A DNA stretch of 64,000 nucleotides from G965197405 sp965197405. Its GTDB lineage: Bacteria > Chloroflexota > Dehalococcoidia > Lucifugimonadales > JAGWBF01. The stretch spans positions 2,914,001-2,978,000 of the forward strand of contig OZ240206.1 of assembly GCA_965197405.1 (NCBI GenBank). The letters are read 5' to 3'. The position numbers and the translations under genes are program-made. This document shows, piece by piece, positions 40,801-49,268 of the stretch. Position 1 is the stretch's first letter, and the number at the start of each line of letters is the position of its first letter. A model generated the notes under the pieces. That model was not told where the DNA came from and did not search any database. It saw only the letters and a list, made by a program, of their open reading frames with translations.

Positions 40801-41631
40801 ATGAAGATAGTGCCGGCGATAGTATTGATGATAGTCTTTGTGACCGTCCTGCTGGCAGCCTGCGGCGGGGACGATGCAGACCAAGTGCCCACCAGGGCTG
40901 CCCCCACTCTAGTGCCCACCAAGGCTGCCCCTACTCCAGTGCCCACCACGACTGCCCCTACTCCAGTACCCACCAAGGCTGTCCCTACTCCAGTACCCAC
41001 CAAGGCTGCCCCTACTCCAGTACCCACCAGGACTGCCCCTACTCCAGTGCCCACCAGGACTGCCCCTACTCCAGTATCTATCCCACGAACGGAAGGAGGA
41101 GCGGAAATCAAACAATATTCAGGACCACCAGAGATGACGATCCAGACGGACAAGAGATACGTAACCACCCTGAACACCAATCACGGGGTCATGGTCATTG
41201 AGCTGTTCCCCGAGGAGGCCCCCAAAACTGTGAACAACTTCGTCTTCCTTGCCAGGGAGGGCTTCTACGACGGGGTAATCTTTCACCGCACCATGGAGAA
41301 CTTCATGATCCAGGGTGGTGACCCCACAGGCACGGGGTCGGGAGGCCCTGGGTACAGGTTCGAGGACGAGTTCGTCCCGTCCCTCGTGTTCGACAGCCCG
41401 GGTATTCTAGCCATGGCCAACGCAGGCCCGAATACCAACGGCAGCCAGTTCTTCATCACGACTGTTCCCACGCCTCACCTGGACGGCAAGCACACGATAT
41501 TCGGCCGCGTGCTGGAGGGGCAGGATGTGGCGGACGCCATCTCTAAAGTGAGGACCGGCGCACGCAACAAGCCGATGCGGAACGTGGTGATAGAGAGCAT
41601 AGAGATACAGGAGACCACTCCCGGTGGCTGA
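40801..41631 (+). CDS. cyclophilin-type peptidylprolyl isomerase lipoprotein
   Basis: 276 residues. A lipoprotein signal (hydrophobic FVTVLLAAC lipobox, Cys ~19) is followed by a Thr/Pro linker of nine-residue units, then a full cyclophilin domain (~105-276): MVIELFPEEAPKTVNNFVFLA, FHRTMENFMIQGGDP with catalytic Arg, and FFITTVPTPHLDGKHTIFGRV. It would be lipid-anchored outside the membrane and assist folding of secreted proteins. ATG 40795 is also in frame; 40801 coincides with the expected transcription start. Confidence 0.9.
   Translation: MKIVPAIVLMIVFVTVLLAACGGDDADQVPTRAAPTLVPTKAAPTPVPTTTAPTPVPTKAVPTPVPTKAAPTPVPTRTAPTPVPTRTAPTPVSIPRTEGGAEIKQYSGPPEMTIQTDKRYVTTLNTNHGVMVIELFPEEAPKTVNNFVFLAREGFYDGVIFHRTMENFMIQGGDPTGTGSGGPGYRFEDEFVPSLVFDSPGILAMANAGPNTNGSQFFITTVPTPHLDGKHTIFGRVLEGQDVADAISKVRTGARNKPMRNVVIESIEIQETTPGG
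40888..41076 (+). repeat. 27-bp tandem repeat encoding a Thr/Pro linker
   Basis: Seven in-frame units of 27 bp, each encoding a variant of PTKAAPTPV, inside the cyclophilin lipoprotein gene. Units differ at a few third positions and at Lys/Arg/Thr, so they have expanded and diverged. They form an extended spacer between lipid anchor and domain; unit number may vary between strains. Confidence 0.85.
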
Positions 41632-41715
41632 AGTCCATTCCAGGACACAGGGCGGCAGAGAAGAATGCCTGCGGGAGCCACGTGTATACCGTGCATACAA
41701 TGAGGAGGACGGGCA

Positions 41716-41904
41716 ATGACAGGGATGAATCCCGTACTGTCTCAGGATGGAATCGCCGAGGAGCTTGTCGCCAAAGCTGCGGAGCTATGGGGGCGCGAGA
41801 GGGCCGAGGCTATCCGGACGTCACTCGGCGACATGGCCGCTTTCATCTGGCTGGTGTCCCAAAACCTGCCCGACCGGGAAGAGGAGCCAGCCTTCTTCTT
41901 TTAG
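41716..41904 (+). CDS. AtzG-like small amidase-partner subunit
   Basis: 62 residues, short helical protein ending in EEEPAFFF. Length, the helical WGRERAEAIRTSLGDMAAFIW core and the tail resemble AtzG/DUF4089 proteins, the GatC-like partners of biuret-related amidases. GGAGG precedes the ATG. An amidase gene follows on the same strand 248 bp on, which supports the call. Too short for certainty. Confidence 0.55.
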   Translation: MTGMNPVLSQDGIAEELVAKAAELWGRERAEAIRTSLGDMAAFIWLVSQNLPDREEEPAFFF

Positions 41905-41943
41905 AGGGTGCTTTCCAAGGCGTTGCCTAAAGGCCTCCTCTTA

Positions 41944-42078
41944 CTTGACGGGAGAGGATTGAGGTGAGGGTGATGAGTGTTACATAAAGAGCACGAGGCC
42001 TAAGAAAACAATCAACTCGCCCTCATCCCTTCGGTTACGTTCAGGGCAGACTCTAATCTTCTCCCACCAGGGGAGAAG
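41944..42078. repeat. imperfect inverted-repeat element between AtzG-like and amidase genes
   Basis: The arm TTGAGGTGAGGGTGATGAGT is roughly complementary to ACTCGCCCTCATCCC further on, and CTTCTCCC-ACCAG-GGGAGAAG (42058-42078) is a clean 8-bp hairpin. Similar CTTCTCCCGGGGAGAG sequence lies near 44965. Probably a degenerate palindromic repeat; a transcription pause or attenuator before the amidase is an alternative. Confidence 0.4.
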
Positions 42079-42152
42079 GCACTTTGGAAACACTCTCTTC
42101 GAGGACCGCCGCAGATTCCTGGACAGCGCCTCACAATTGAGCAGGAGGTCTC

Positions 42153-43523
42153 ATGGCAGAGCCTTTTGACCTGACGATAGCTGATGCCGAAGACCGCATA
42201 CGGAGACGTGAACTCTCATCTGTAACGATGGTGGAGTCTCTTCTCAGCCGTATCGAAGGACTGGAACCCGCCCTCAATGCGTGGGTAACCATTGACCGGG
42301 AGGAAGTCCTCAGCGCAGCCCGGCATCGTGACAACGAGCTTGAAGAGAGCGGCCCCAGGGGTCCCCTCCACGGGATACCGGTGGGTCTCAAGGACATCTT
42401 TTACACCGCCGGGATGAAGACCACTGCGGGGTCCAGGATATATGCGGACTTTGTTCCCACCTACGATGCCACCAGTGTAGCCCGTCTGAAAGAGGCCGGA
42501 GCTATTATTCTCGGCAAGGCGGTTACCACGGAGTTCGCCACTTCCGACCCCTCCCCTTCCCACAACCCTTGGAATCCGGCCCATACCCCCGGAGGCTCCA
42601 GCAGTGGCTCCGCGGTTGCGGTATCCGCGCGCATGTGCCCGGCCACCCTCGGCTCCCAGACCGGTGGGTCCACGTGCAGGCCGGCGTCCTATAACGGGGT
42701 CGTCGGCCTCAAGGCGACATACGGGAGGATTAGCAGGTACGGCGTCGTGCCGGTTAGCTGGTGTCTGGACACGGTGGGCGTCCTGGTCCGTACCGTGGAG
42801 GACGCCGCCATCATGCTGGGCGCTATGGCGGGGCACGACCCCAACGACCCTAGCTCCTCCGTGGAGCCTGTTCCCGACTACAGAGGGGCGCTGGGTAGTC
42901 TACAAAGCCCTCCAAGGATCGGACTGATACGAGAGTTCTTCCTGGAGCGGTGCGACGACGAAACGCGAAGGAACACGGAAGACGCTGTCGAGCGCCTCAG
43001 CCGCGCCGGCGCTATCATCGAAGAAATAGGGCTGCCCAGGAGCTTTGCCACGTGCCACGCCGCCCAGCGCATAGTTATGAACGTGGAGTGTGCAGCCTTC
43101 CATGAGGAGTCCTTCAGAGATAGGTCCGACGACTACGGGCCGAGAATACGCAGCGTTATAGAGTCCGGTATGCTGGTCCCTGGCGTCAGGTACTTGCAGG
43201 CGCAGCGAATACGACGCCACTTCCACGACGAGATGTCGGCTATGGCAAAGGGTGTGGATGCTCTCCTCACCCCCACCACTCCCACCCCGGCGCCCAGGGA
43301 CCTGAACACAACCGGCGATGCCGTGTTCCAGAGTCCCTGGACTTTCGCGGGTCTGCCCACGGTAACAATCCCTTCGGGTCTGAGCCAGGCGGGCCTGCCG
43401 ATGGGAATACAGATGGCGGGGCCGCCCTTTGGAGAGGCCCGGCTTCTGGCAGTGGCCCGTTGGTGCGAAGAGGCTCTGGGCGTGGAGTTGATACCTCCTC
43501 TTCCAGCCTCCGCGCCGGGCTAG
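42153..43523 (+). CDS. amidase signature family hydrolase (GatA/AtzF-like)
   Basis: 456 residues with the Ser-cisSer-Lys triad at expected spacing: K80 (GLKDIFYTAG), S149 in GGSSSGSAVAVS and nucleophile S173 in QTGGSTCRPAS; 69 and 24 residues apart as in malonamidase E2. GVVGLKATYGRISRYGVVP follows. It hydrolyses amides or carboxybiuret/allophanate-like substrates. The upstream AtzG-like protein suggests a small-subunit-dependent amidase rather than tRNA amidotransferase, as no gatB is nearby. AGGAGG precedes the ATG. Confidence 0.9.
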   Translation: MAEPFDLTIADAEDRIRRRELSSVTMVESLLSRIEGLEPALNAWVTIDREEVLSAARHRDNELEESGPRGPLHGIPVGLKDIFYTAGMKTTAGSRIYADFVPTYDATSVARLKEAGAIILGKAVTTEFATSDPSPSHNPWNPAHTPGGSSSGSAVAVSARMCPATLGSQTGGSTCRPASYNGVVGLKATYGRISRYGVVPVSWCLDTVGVLVRTVEDAAIMLGAMAGHDPNDPSSSVEPVPDYRGALGSLQSPPRIGLIREFFLERCDDETRRNTEDAVERLSRAGAIIEEIGLPRSFATCHAAQRIVMNVECAAFHEESFRDRSDDYGPRIRSVIESGMLVPGVRYLQAQRIRRHFHDEMSAMAKGVDALLTPTTPTPAPRDLNTTGDAVFQSPWTFAGLPTVTIPSGLSQAGLPMGIQMAGPPFGEARLLAVARWCEEALGVELIPPLPASAPG

Positions 43524-43624
43524 GCCCGCGGACACCCGTTTTGCCAAAGCGGGAGATATAAGGTTCGAGCTAGAAGTAACTGTGTAAGTCAGCCCGATAC
43601 AACCCGATATAAGGAGGAAGAGAG

Positions 43625-44920
43625 ATGCCGGAGAGCGCCGCCAGGGAAGTGTTTGAGAAGGCAGCCAGCTATTTGCCGGGGGCCAACACAGGCAACTTGA
43701 TGGTGAACCAGGAGGCCCCTTTTATCCTCAAAGAGGGTAGAGGCTCCAGGGTATGGGACGTAAGCGGCAAGGAGTACATAGACTACTTGATGGGTTCCGG
43801 CCCCGTCGTCCTGGGCCACGCTCACCCTGCCGTGGTGGCTGCGGTGGTGGAGGCGGTGGAAAAGGGCAGCACTTTCTTTGCCACCAGCGAAAATACGGTG
43901 CTCCTGGCCGAGGAGATAGTGAAGGCCGTCGCCTGCGCCGATAAGGTGCGCTTCACCACCAGCGGCACCGACGCCTGCTTCCAGTGCCTCCGCATTGCTC
44001 GGAGCTTCCGCAAACGTGAGAAAATCCTGAAGTTCGAGGGCGCCTTTCACGGTACCAGCGACTACGCCCAGATGAGCGTGACGCCGGGCGCCGGTGCGCT
44101 GAGGGACTTCCCCGAGCCCGTCCCGAACTCGGCAGGAATACCCCAGGCCGTCCGCGAAACGGTCCTCATGGCCCCGTATAACGACGCGGAGACCGCCACG
44201 GCCATAATCGAGAAACATCATGACGAGCTGGCGGCTGTGATAGTGGAGCCTATGCAGCGCATTCTGTCGCCAAAGCCCGGTTTCCTCCAGGCGCTGAGGG
44301 AGGCCACGGCCCACTACCAGATTCCCCTCATATTCGACGAGGTGGTTACGGGCTTCCGGCTGGCCTACGGCGGCGCGCAGGAGTACTACGGCGTAACCCC
44401 TGACATGGCAGCTATGGGCAAGATAGTGGGCGGGGGCTATCCCCTGGCCGTGATAGCCGGCAGAGAGGAAATCATGTCCGTATACGACTCGGCCGCGGCG
44501 GACCCCGGTAACTACGTGCCCCAGATAGGGACTCTCAACGGCAATCCCGTCGCCTGTGCCGCCGGGCTGGCGACCCTGGCGGAGCTACGGAAAGAGGGAG
44601 CCTATGAGCGTCTGCACTCCACGGGGCGACTGTTGAGGGAGGCACTGGAAAGGCTCTGTAGCGAAGCTGAAATCCCCATGCAGCCTTCCGGCGAGGACCC
44701 CATCTTTGGCTTCTACTTCACCGACCAGCCCATAACGGATTACCGGTCCACTCTCGGGGCCGATAGCGGGATGATGACGCGGTTCAACTCTCTTCTGCTG
44801 GAGGAGGGCATACTGAAAAGCTGGCCGGACAAGTTCTATGCCTCGCTGGCGCATACTCCGGAGGACCTGGACAGGACCATCGAGGTATTCGCCTCCGCCA
44901 TCGAGAAGCTCAAGGGTTAG
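43625..44920 (+). CDS. class III aminotransferase, glutamate-1-semialdehyde aminomutase-like
   Basis: 431 residues of the PLP fold-type I class III family. The PLP lysine is K266 in MGKIVGGGYPLAVIAGR, the pre-Lys acidic motif is LIFDEVVTGFRLAYGGAQ, and EYIDYLMGSGPVVLGHAHP is the usual N-terminal segment. The closest general type is GSA aminomutase (HemL-like), but many such homologues act on other amino acids. No other haem-synthesis genes are nearby, so a catabolic or transamination role is possible. AAGGAGG precedes the ATG. Confidence 0.85.
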   Translation: MPESAAREVFEKAASYLPGANTGNLMVNQEAPFILKEGRGSRVWDVSGKEYIDYLMGSGPVVLGHAHPAVVAAVVEAVEKGSTFFATSENTVLLAEEIVKAVACADKVRFTTSGTDACFQCLRIARSFRKREKILKFEGAFHGTSDYAQMSVTPGAGALRDFPEPVPNSAGIPQAVRETVLMAPYNDAETATAIIEKHHDELAAVIVEPMQRILSPKPGFLQALREATAHYQIPLIFDEVVTGFRLAYGGAQEYYGVTPDMAAMGKIVGGGYPLAVIAGREEIMSVYDSAAADPGNYVPQIGTLNGNPVACAAGLATLAELRKEGAYERLHSTGRLLREALERLCSEAEIPMQPSGEDPIFGFYFTDQPITDYRSTLGADSGMMTRFNSLLLEEGILKSWPDKFYASLAHTPEDLDRTIEVFASAIEKLKG

Positions 44921-45087
44921 AACAGGGCTGGACCGCATCTCGTCCAGATAACATATCTACTAACCTTCTCCCGGGGAGAGGGGGCATGGACTCCCGCTCC
45001 CCGTTTTCATGGGGGCAAGTCTCGCGGGAGAGACGGTTAAAGGCGCATGGCTTATTCAGAGTATCCCTAGAGACTGCGGCTGACGGT

Positions 45088-45966
45088 CTACCTCGTCAGG
45101 TTGAGGACATTGGTGGTTGGGATGATGTGACGCTGCAAGCCCAGATCTCTGGGGTCCAGTCCCATCGCCAGGCCGATGAGTTGTGGTAGGTGCAGAATGG
45201 GAAGGTCTATTCTGCGCTGCGTCTGGCTCATCGCCTTGGGCTGGTAGCCGTCCAGGTTGAGGTGGCACAGGGGGCAGGGCGTGACCATAGCGTCAGCGCC
45301 AAGGTCCAACGCCTCCGTGGTGTGATTGGCCACCATCGCCACGGAGTTGCGCTCGTTGATAGTCAATATGGGAAAGCCGCAGCAGCGACTTTTCCCCGAA
45401 AAGTCCACCACCTGACCCCCCAGCGCGGAGATGACCGTCTCCAGAGATGTCTGGCGCTGGGGATTCTCGTCGAAGCCCAGGGCGTCGCTGGGCCGGAGGA
45501 TGTAGCAGCCGTAGAACGGGGCCACCCGCAGGTGCGTCAGAGGCGTGGTTACGTAGCTGCTGAGCTTTTCCAGGCCCACGTCTTCTATAATTACCCATAG
45601 CAGGTGCTTGATTACCGCGGTGCCTTTGTACTGCAGCCACTCCTCCGCCAGATGAGCGTTCACCCTCGCCAGATATTCGGCGTCGTCCCTGAGACGCTTG
45701 TTGGCCTGGCTCATAACCCCCTGGCAGGTGCTACAGATGGTCATGATGGTCAGACCCATCTGCTCGGCCATGGCGAAAGTACGGGCGTTCAGCACGTCTC
45801 CCAGGAACTGGTTCTTCTCCTGGAGCACCCCCGCGCCTGTGCAGGAAGCGCCCGTAAGCTCCTGCAACTCAATGCCCAGCCTTCGGCAGACCTCAAGGGC
45901 CGCAGGATAGAGCTCGGGGCATCCCCCTCTGGACACACAACCCGGGAAGAACGCGTACTTTACCAT
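45088..45966 (-). CDS. CCG-domain subunit of succinate dehydrogenase (SdhE/HdrB-like)
   Basis: 292 residues with two CCG domains, each Cys-rich: FFPGC, TGASCTGAG and CSTCQG in the first; YGCYILRP, SRCCGFPI and TPCPLCHLN in the second. These bind a non-cubane [4Fe-4S] cluster in HdrB and in the SdhE subunits of non-classical succinate dehydrogenases, which lack haem-bearing SdhC/SdhD. It follows sdhB by 65 bp on the same strand, so it is likely the quinone-side subunit. No transmembrane helix is evident; association with the membrane may be by amphipathic helices. Confidence 0.85.
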   Translation of the reverse strand: MVKYAFFPGCVSRGGCPELYPAALEVCRRLGIELQELTGASCTGAGVLQEKNQFLGDVLNARTFAMAEQMGLTIMTICSTCQGVMSQANKRLRDDAEYLARVNAHLAEEWLQYKGTAVIKHLLWVIIEDVGLEKLSSYVTTPLTHLRVAPFYGCYILRPSDALGFDENPQRQTSLETVISALGGQVVDFSGKSRCCGFPILTINERNSVAMVANHTTEALDLGADAMVTPCPLCHLNLDGYQPKAMSQTQRRIDLPILHLPQLIGLAMGLDPRDLGLQRHIIPTTNVLNLTR

Positions 45967-46031
45967 TTGTCTTTTACCCTCTGAGATTGAATTTTTACTG
46001 CCTGGCTGCGAGCAGTCCGGCTTTGCGCCGC

Positions 46032-46985
46032 TTACTCTCCCGGCTCCAGCTTTTTGAAGATGCGTCTCACGCTCTCCACGTTGGGCAACATCTTGTGGAC
46101 GATGGGGGGCATCTTCCCTTTTCTGAGGGCCCGCAGGCCCACCGGGGCGAAGTTAAGCATCGCGGGCATGTTCAGCATACCTACGGTCTTGATTGGAAGC
46201 TTCAACTCGTCCAGCCATCCACTGTGGCCCACAAGCTCGGTAAACGCATCGGTATGGCGGGCGCCCACCGTGCCATCGAACCCCGCACGCATGGCCCTGT
46301 CTCTCATGGTCATGATTCTGTCCATAGGCGCGACACCCTTGGGGCACACCTGCACACATTCGTAGCACCGGGTGCAGTCCCAGATACCCGTGTACTCGCT
46401 CAGGGCTGCGAGGCGCGCCTTGTCCTCGGAGTCCCGGGGGTCTGCCACGAAGCGGTAGGCCTTTGCCAGAGCGGCGGGGCCGAGGAAGTTGGGGTCCACT
46501 TCGAGCACGGTACAGTCGGAGACGCAGGCGCCGCACATAATGCAGTCCATCACCCCGGCTAGGTGCAGCATATCCTCGTTGGGCGCCAGGTACTCTCCTT
46601 CGGGTTCCGGCCCTTGAGGCTGAAGCCAGGGCTCCACGGCCTTTACCTTGTCCCAGAAGGGCGTCATATCCACCACCAGGTCCTTGATGACGGGCATAAC
46701 CCCCGGCGGTTCCACGGTAATCGTCTCTCCCTCCGGGGAGAGTTCCGTTACCCTGGTCTTGCACGCCAGCTTGGCATGGCCGTTTATGCGCATGGCGCAT
46801 GAGCCGCATATCGCGCTGCGGCAGGAGCACCGAAGGGCCAGGCTGCCGTCCATGTCTTCCCTAATCTCGATGAGAGCGTCGAGGACGGTGGTAAACTCGT
46901 CTATTTCCACAGCGTACTCGGACCAGTAGGACTGGGGGACCTCCGACTCCGGGTTGTAGCGCTTGACCTTGAATGTGACGTTCAT
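46032..46985 (-). CDS. sdhB: succinate dehydrogenase/fumarate reductase iron-sulfur subunit
   Basis: 317 residues from ATG 46985, which overlaps the sdhA stop as TGATG (translational coupling); a GTG at 47012 is less likely. An N-terminal [2Fe-2S] site is C55-C60-C63-C75 (SCRSAICGSCAMRIN), and the C-terminal ferredoxin-like part has CIMCGACVSDC and CTRCYECVQVCPKG for [4Fe-4S] and [3Fe-4S] clusters. It carries electrons from the flavoprotein to the quinone. The C-terminal tail of ~75 residues is longer than in many SdhB proteins. It lies in the sdhA-sdhB-CCG operon. Confidence 0.92.
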   Translation of the reverse strand: MNVTFKVKRYNPESEVPQSYWSEYAVEIDEFTTVLDALIEIREDMDGSLALRCSCRSAICGSCAMRINGHAKLACKTRVTELSPEGETITVEPPGVMPVIKDLVVDMTPFWDKVKAVEPWLQPQGPEPEGEYLAPNEDMLHLAGVMDCIMCGACVSDCTVLEVDPNFLGPAALAKAYRFVADPRDSEDKARLAALSEYTGIWDCTRCYECVQVCPKGVAPMDRIMTMRDRAMRAGFDGTVGARHTDAFTELVGHSGWLDELKLPIKTVGMLNMPAMLNFAPVGLRALRKGKMPPIVHKMLPNVESVRRIFKKLEPGE

Positions 46986-48664
46986 CAGTATTTTCTCTCC
47001 TCGGGTGTCCACTGGGTTATGACGACGGGGAGGTGGGAGACCTGGGGGCCTTCCTCCGAGTCGGTCACCAGTATGTGCTTCAGCCAGTTCTCGTCGTCGC
47101 GATGGGGATAGTCGCGCCGGCTGTGTGCCCCCCGGCTGTCCCGTCGCTCCAGGGCGCTGACGGCTATGGTCTCCGCGCAGTCCAGCATGAAACCCAACTC
47201 CAGTGCGAAGACCAGGTCAGTGTTGAACACGCGGCCCTTGTCCTCTACGGGGACCAGGCTGTAGCGTTCGTTCAAGTCCTTTATGGTATTGAGGGCTTGG
47301 GTCATGCCCTCCTCATCCCGGTAGACCGCCAGGTGCTCGCCCATCGAGGTGCCCATGTCCCACCTTATCTTGGCCACCCTGTCCCCGTTGGCCTGCCGCT
47401 CCAGCATGCCCCTTATTCTCTGCTCTTCATTCTCAGCCCAGGCTTCTACATTGAAGGACTTGTACTCTGCGCCCACGGAAATCTCGGCGGCATGATTCCC
47501 TGCCCGGTGTCCGAAGACCACAGTGTCGAGAAGGGAGTTGGCGCCCAGGCGGTTGCCGCCATGAACGCTGACGCAGGCGCACTCTCCGGCGGCGTAGAGG
47601 CCCGGTACTCTGGTCCTGCCATCCACATCTGTCTTGATGCCGCCCATCTGGTAGTGCATCCCGGGCTGCACGGGTATGGGCTTTTTTGTTATGTCAATTC
47701 CCACCAGGTCGAGACCTATGTCATATATCTGGGAGAGCTTTTCTTTTATGAGTTTCTCACCCAGGTGGCGGCAGTCCAGGAGAACGGAGCCGTCTATGCC
47801 ATTCCCTTCGGCTATCTCAATGGTCTCGGACCGGGAGACCACATCCCTGGAGGCGAGCTCCATCATATTGGGGGCGTACTTTTCCATGAACCGCTCGCCG
47901 TCCTTGTTGAGGAGATAGGCCCCCTCGCCCCTAGCTCCCTCAGTTATCAGGACGCCGCTTCCCTTCAGCGTGGTGGGGTGGTACTGGACCATCTCCATGT
48001 CCATCAAGGGTGCTCCGGCCTTGTAAGCCAGGGCCATGCCGTCTCCGGTGACTATCAGGGCGTTGGTGCTGGGCTCGTATACACGACCCAACCCCCCGGT
48101 GCACAGTATGATGGTCTTGGCCCGTATGACGTAGAACCTGCCGGTGCGAATTTCGAGGGCGACAACGCCGCAGCATTCGCCGTCTTCCATGATGAGGGTA
48201 GTCACAAACCACTCCTCGTAGCTGGTGACTTCGGACTTGATGAGTTGCTCATGCAGTACGTGAAGCATCGCCTGGCCGGTGAAGTCGGCCACGAAGAAAG
48301 TCCTGGCGCGGCGTTGCCCGCCGAAAGCCCTGGTGCCCAGATGCCCGTCCTCGTCGCGGTTGAATATCACTCCCATGTGCTCCAGGGAGATCAACTCCTC
48401 ACCCGCTACACTGCACATCATCTCTATGGCGTCCTGGTCGCCCAGGTAATCGCTGCCCTTTACCGTATCGTAGGCGTGTTCCTCCCAGCTATCTCCCCTG
48501 TCCACCAGGGCTGCGTTTATGCCCCCCTGGGCGGCGTTGGAGTGGCTGCGGACCGGGTAGACTTTGCTGATGATGCCCGTGTTGGCGCCGCTCTGGTGGG
48601 CCGCTAAAGCGGCGCGCATCCCCGCCAGACCTGCGCCTATCACAAGAACGTCATGCTCAAGCAT
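46985..48664 (-). CDS. sdhA: succinate dehydrogenase/fumarate reductase flavoprotein subunit
   Basis: 559 residues. FAD-binding GAGLAGMRAALAAHQSG begins the chain; RSHSNAAQGGINAAL carries the His for covalent FAD; the capping domain contains FVADFTGQAMLH; HPTTLKGSGVLITEGARGEG and GGNRLGANSLLD carry substrate and FAD contacts. It interconverts succinate and fumarate in the TCA cycle. GGAGGAG precedes the ATG. A Nudix hydrolase gene ends 56 bp upstream and may share the transcript. Confidence 0.93.
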   Translation of the reverse strand: MLEHDVLVIGAGLAGMRAALAAHQSGANTGIISKVYPVRSHSNAAQGGINAALVDRGDSWEEHAYDTVKGSDYLGDQDAIEMMCSVAGEELISLEHMGVIFNRDEDGHLGTRAFGGQRRARTFFVADFTGQAMLHVLHEQLIKSEVTSYEEWFVTTLIMEDGECCGVVALEIRTGRFYVIRAKTIILCTGGLGRVYEPSTNALIVTGDGMALAYKAGAPLMDMEMVQYHPTTLKGSGVLITEGARGEGAYLLNKDGERFMEKYAPNMMELASRDVVSRSETIEIAEGNGIDGSVLLDCRHLGEKLIKEKLSQIYDIGLDLVGIDITKKPIPVQPGMHYQMGGIKTDVDGRTRVPGLYAAGECACVSVHGGNRLGANSLLDTVVFGHRAGNHAAEISVGAEYKSFNVEAWAENEEQRIRGMLERQANGDRVAKIRWDMGTSMGEHLAVYRDEEGMTQALNTIKDLNERYSLVPVEDKGRVFNTDLVFALELGFMLDCAETIAVSALERRDSRGAHSRRDYPHRDDENWLKHILVTDSEEGPQVSHLPVVITQWTPEERKY

Positions 48665-48720
48665 GGCTATCTCCTCCGAGGATTATTCGAGCTCAAGCCT
48701 TATTGATTTTAATTAACCGC

Positions 48721-49260
48721 TCACTTATCCAAATACAGGACCATGAGCAGAGATGCTATGCTCTTGGCGTCTTTAATCTCACCGCTGCGGACCATATCGG
48801 GGACCCTGCTCAGGGGCGCTCTGACCACATCCAGGTCCTCGTCCTCATCCTGCTGGAGGCTGCTGGGCCGGAGCCCGGTAGCCAGGTAAGCGTGCATCAA
48901 CTCGGTGCAGAACCCCGGGGTCATCCAGAAGCTGGAGAGGTGCTGCAAGCGGTCCGCCGTATACCCCGTCTCCTCCTGAAGCTCCCTGAGCACCGCTTCT
49001 TGCAGGGACTCCCCCTGCTCGATACCTCCGGCGGGCACCTCCACGAGGCTTGCCTCGACGGGCTTCCGGTATTGCCGCACCAGCAGCACCTCGTCCTGCT
49101 CATCCAGGGGCACAATGCACACGGACTCGCTGTGCTCCACGATTTCCCTGACGCCAGGGTATCCACGGGAGAGTTGCACCGTATCCACCCGTACGTTGAC
49201 TATCTTGCCCTCGTAGGCAAGGCGGCTTTCTATTGTGGGTTCGTTCTGTGGGGCGGTCAT
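48721..49260 (-). CDS. Nudix hydrolase, ADP-ribose pyrophosphatase-like
   Basis: 179 residues with a complete Nudix box at ~79-101 (G-x5-E-x7-RELQEE-x-G: GGIEQGES, LRELQEETG). VRQYRKPVEASLVEVPAG upstream of the box is typical of ADP-ribose pyrophosphatases (NudF-like). ATG 49260 is used, close to the nadK stop at 49269; GTG 49266 is possible. Pairing with NAD kinase suggests a nucleotide/NAD housekeeping role. Confidence 0.88.
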   Translation of the reverse strand: MTAPQNEPTIESRLAYEGKIVNVRVDTVQLSRGYPGVREIVEHSESVCIVPLDEQDEVLLVRQYRKPVEASLVEVPAGGIEQGESLQEAVLRELQEETGYTADRLQHLSSFWMTPGFCTELMHAYLATGLRPSSLQQDEDEDLDVVRAPLSRVPDMVRSGEIKDAKSIASLLMVLYLDK

Positions 49261-49268
49261 GGACACAC

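Noticed and set aside
40553..40801. Minus-strand 82-codon frame between the zf-TFIIB and cyclophilin genes
   Set aside because: No ribosome site, no recognised motif, and it runs through the cyclophilin promoter. The 287-bp gap holds nothing else that I can support.
40888..41076. Regular repeats as a CRISPR array
   Set aside because: Units are contiguous 27-bp coding repeats without spacers, in frame in a lipoprotein gene.
45000..45087. Hairpin near GCGGGAGAGACGG as terminator for the sdh operon
   Set aside because: Pairing is imperfect and no T-run follows on the minus strand.
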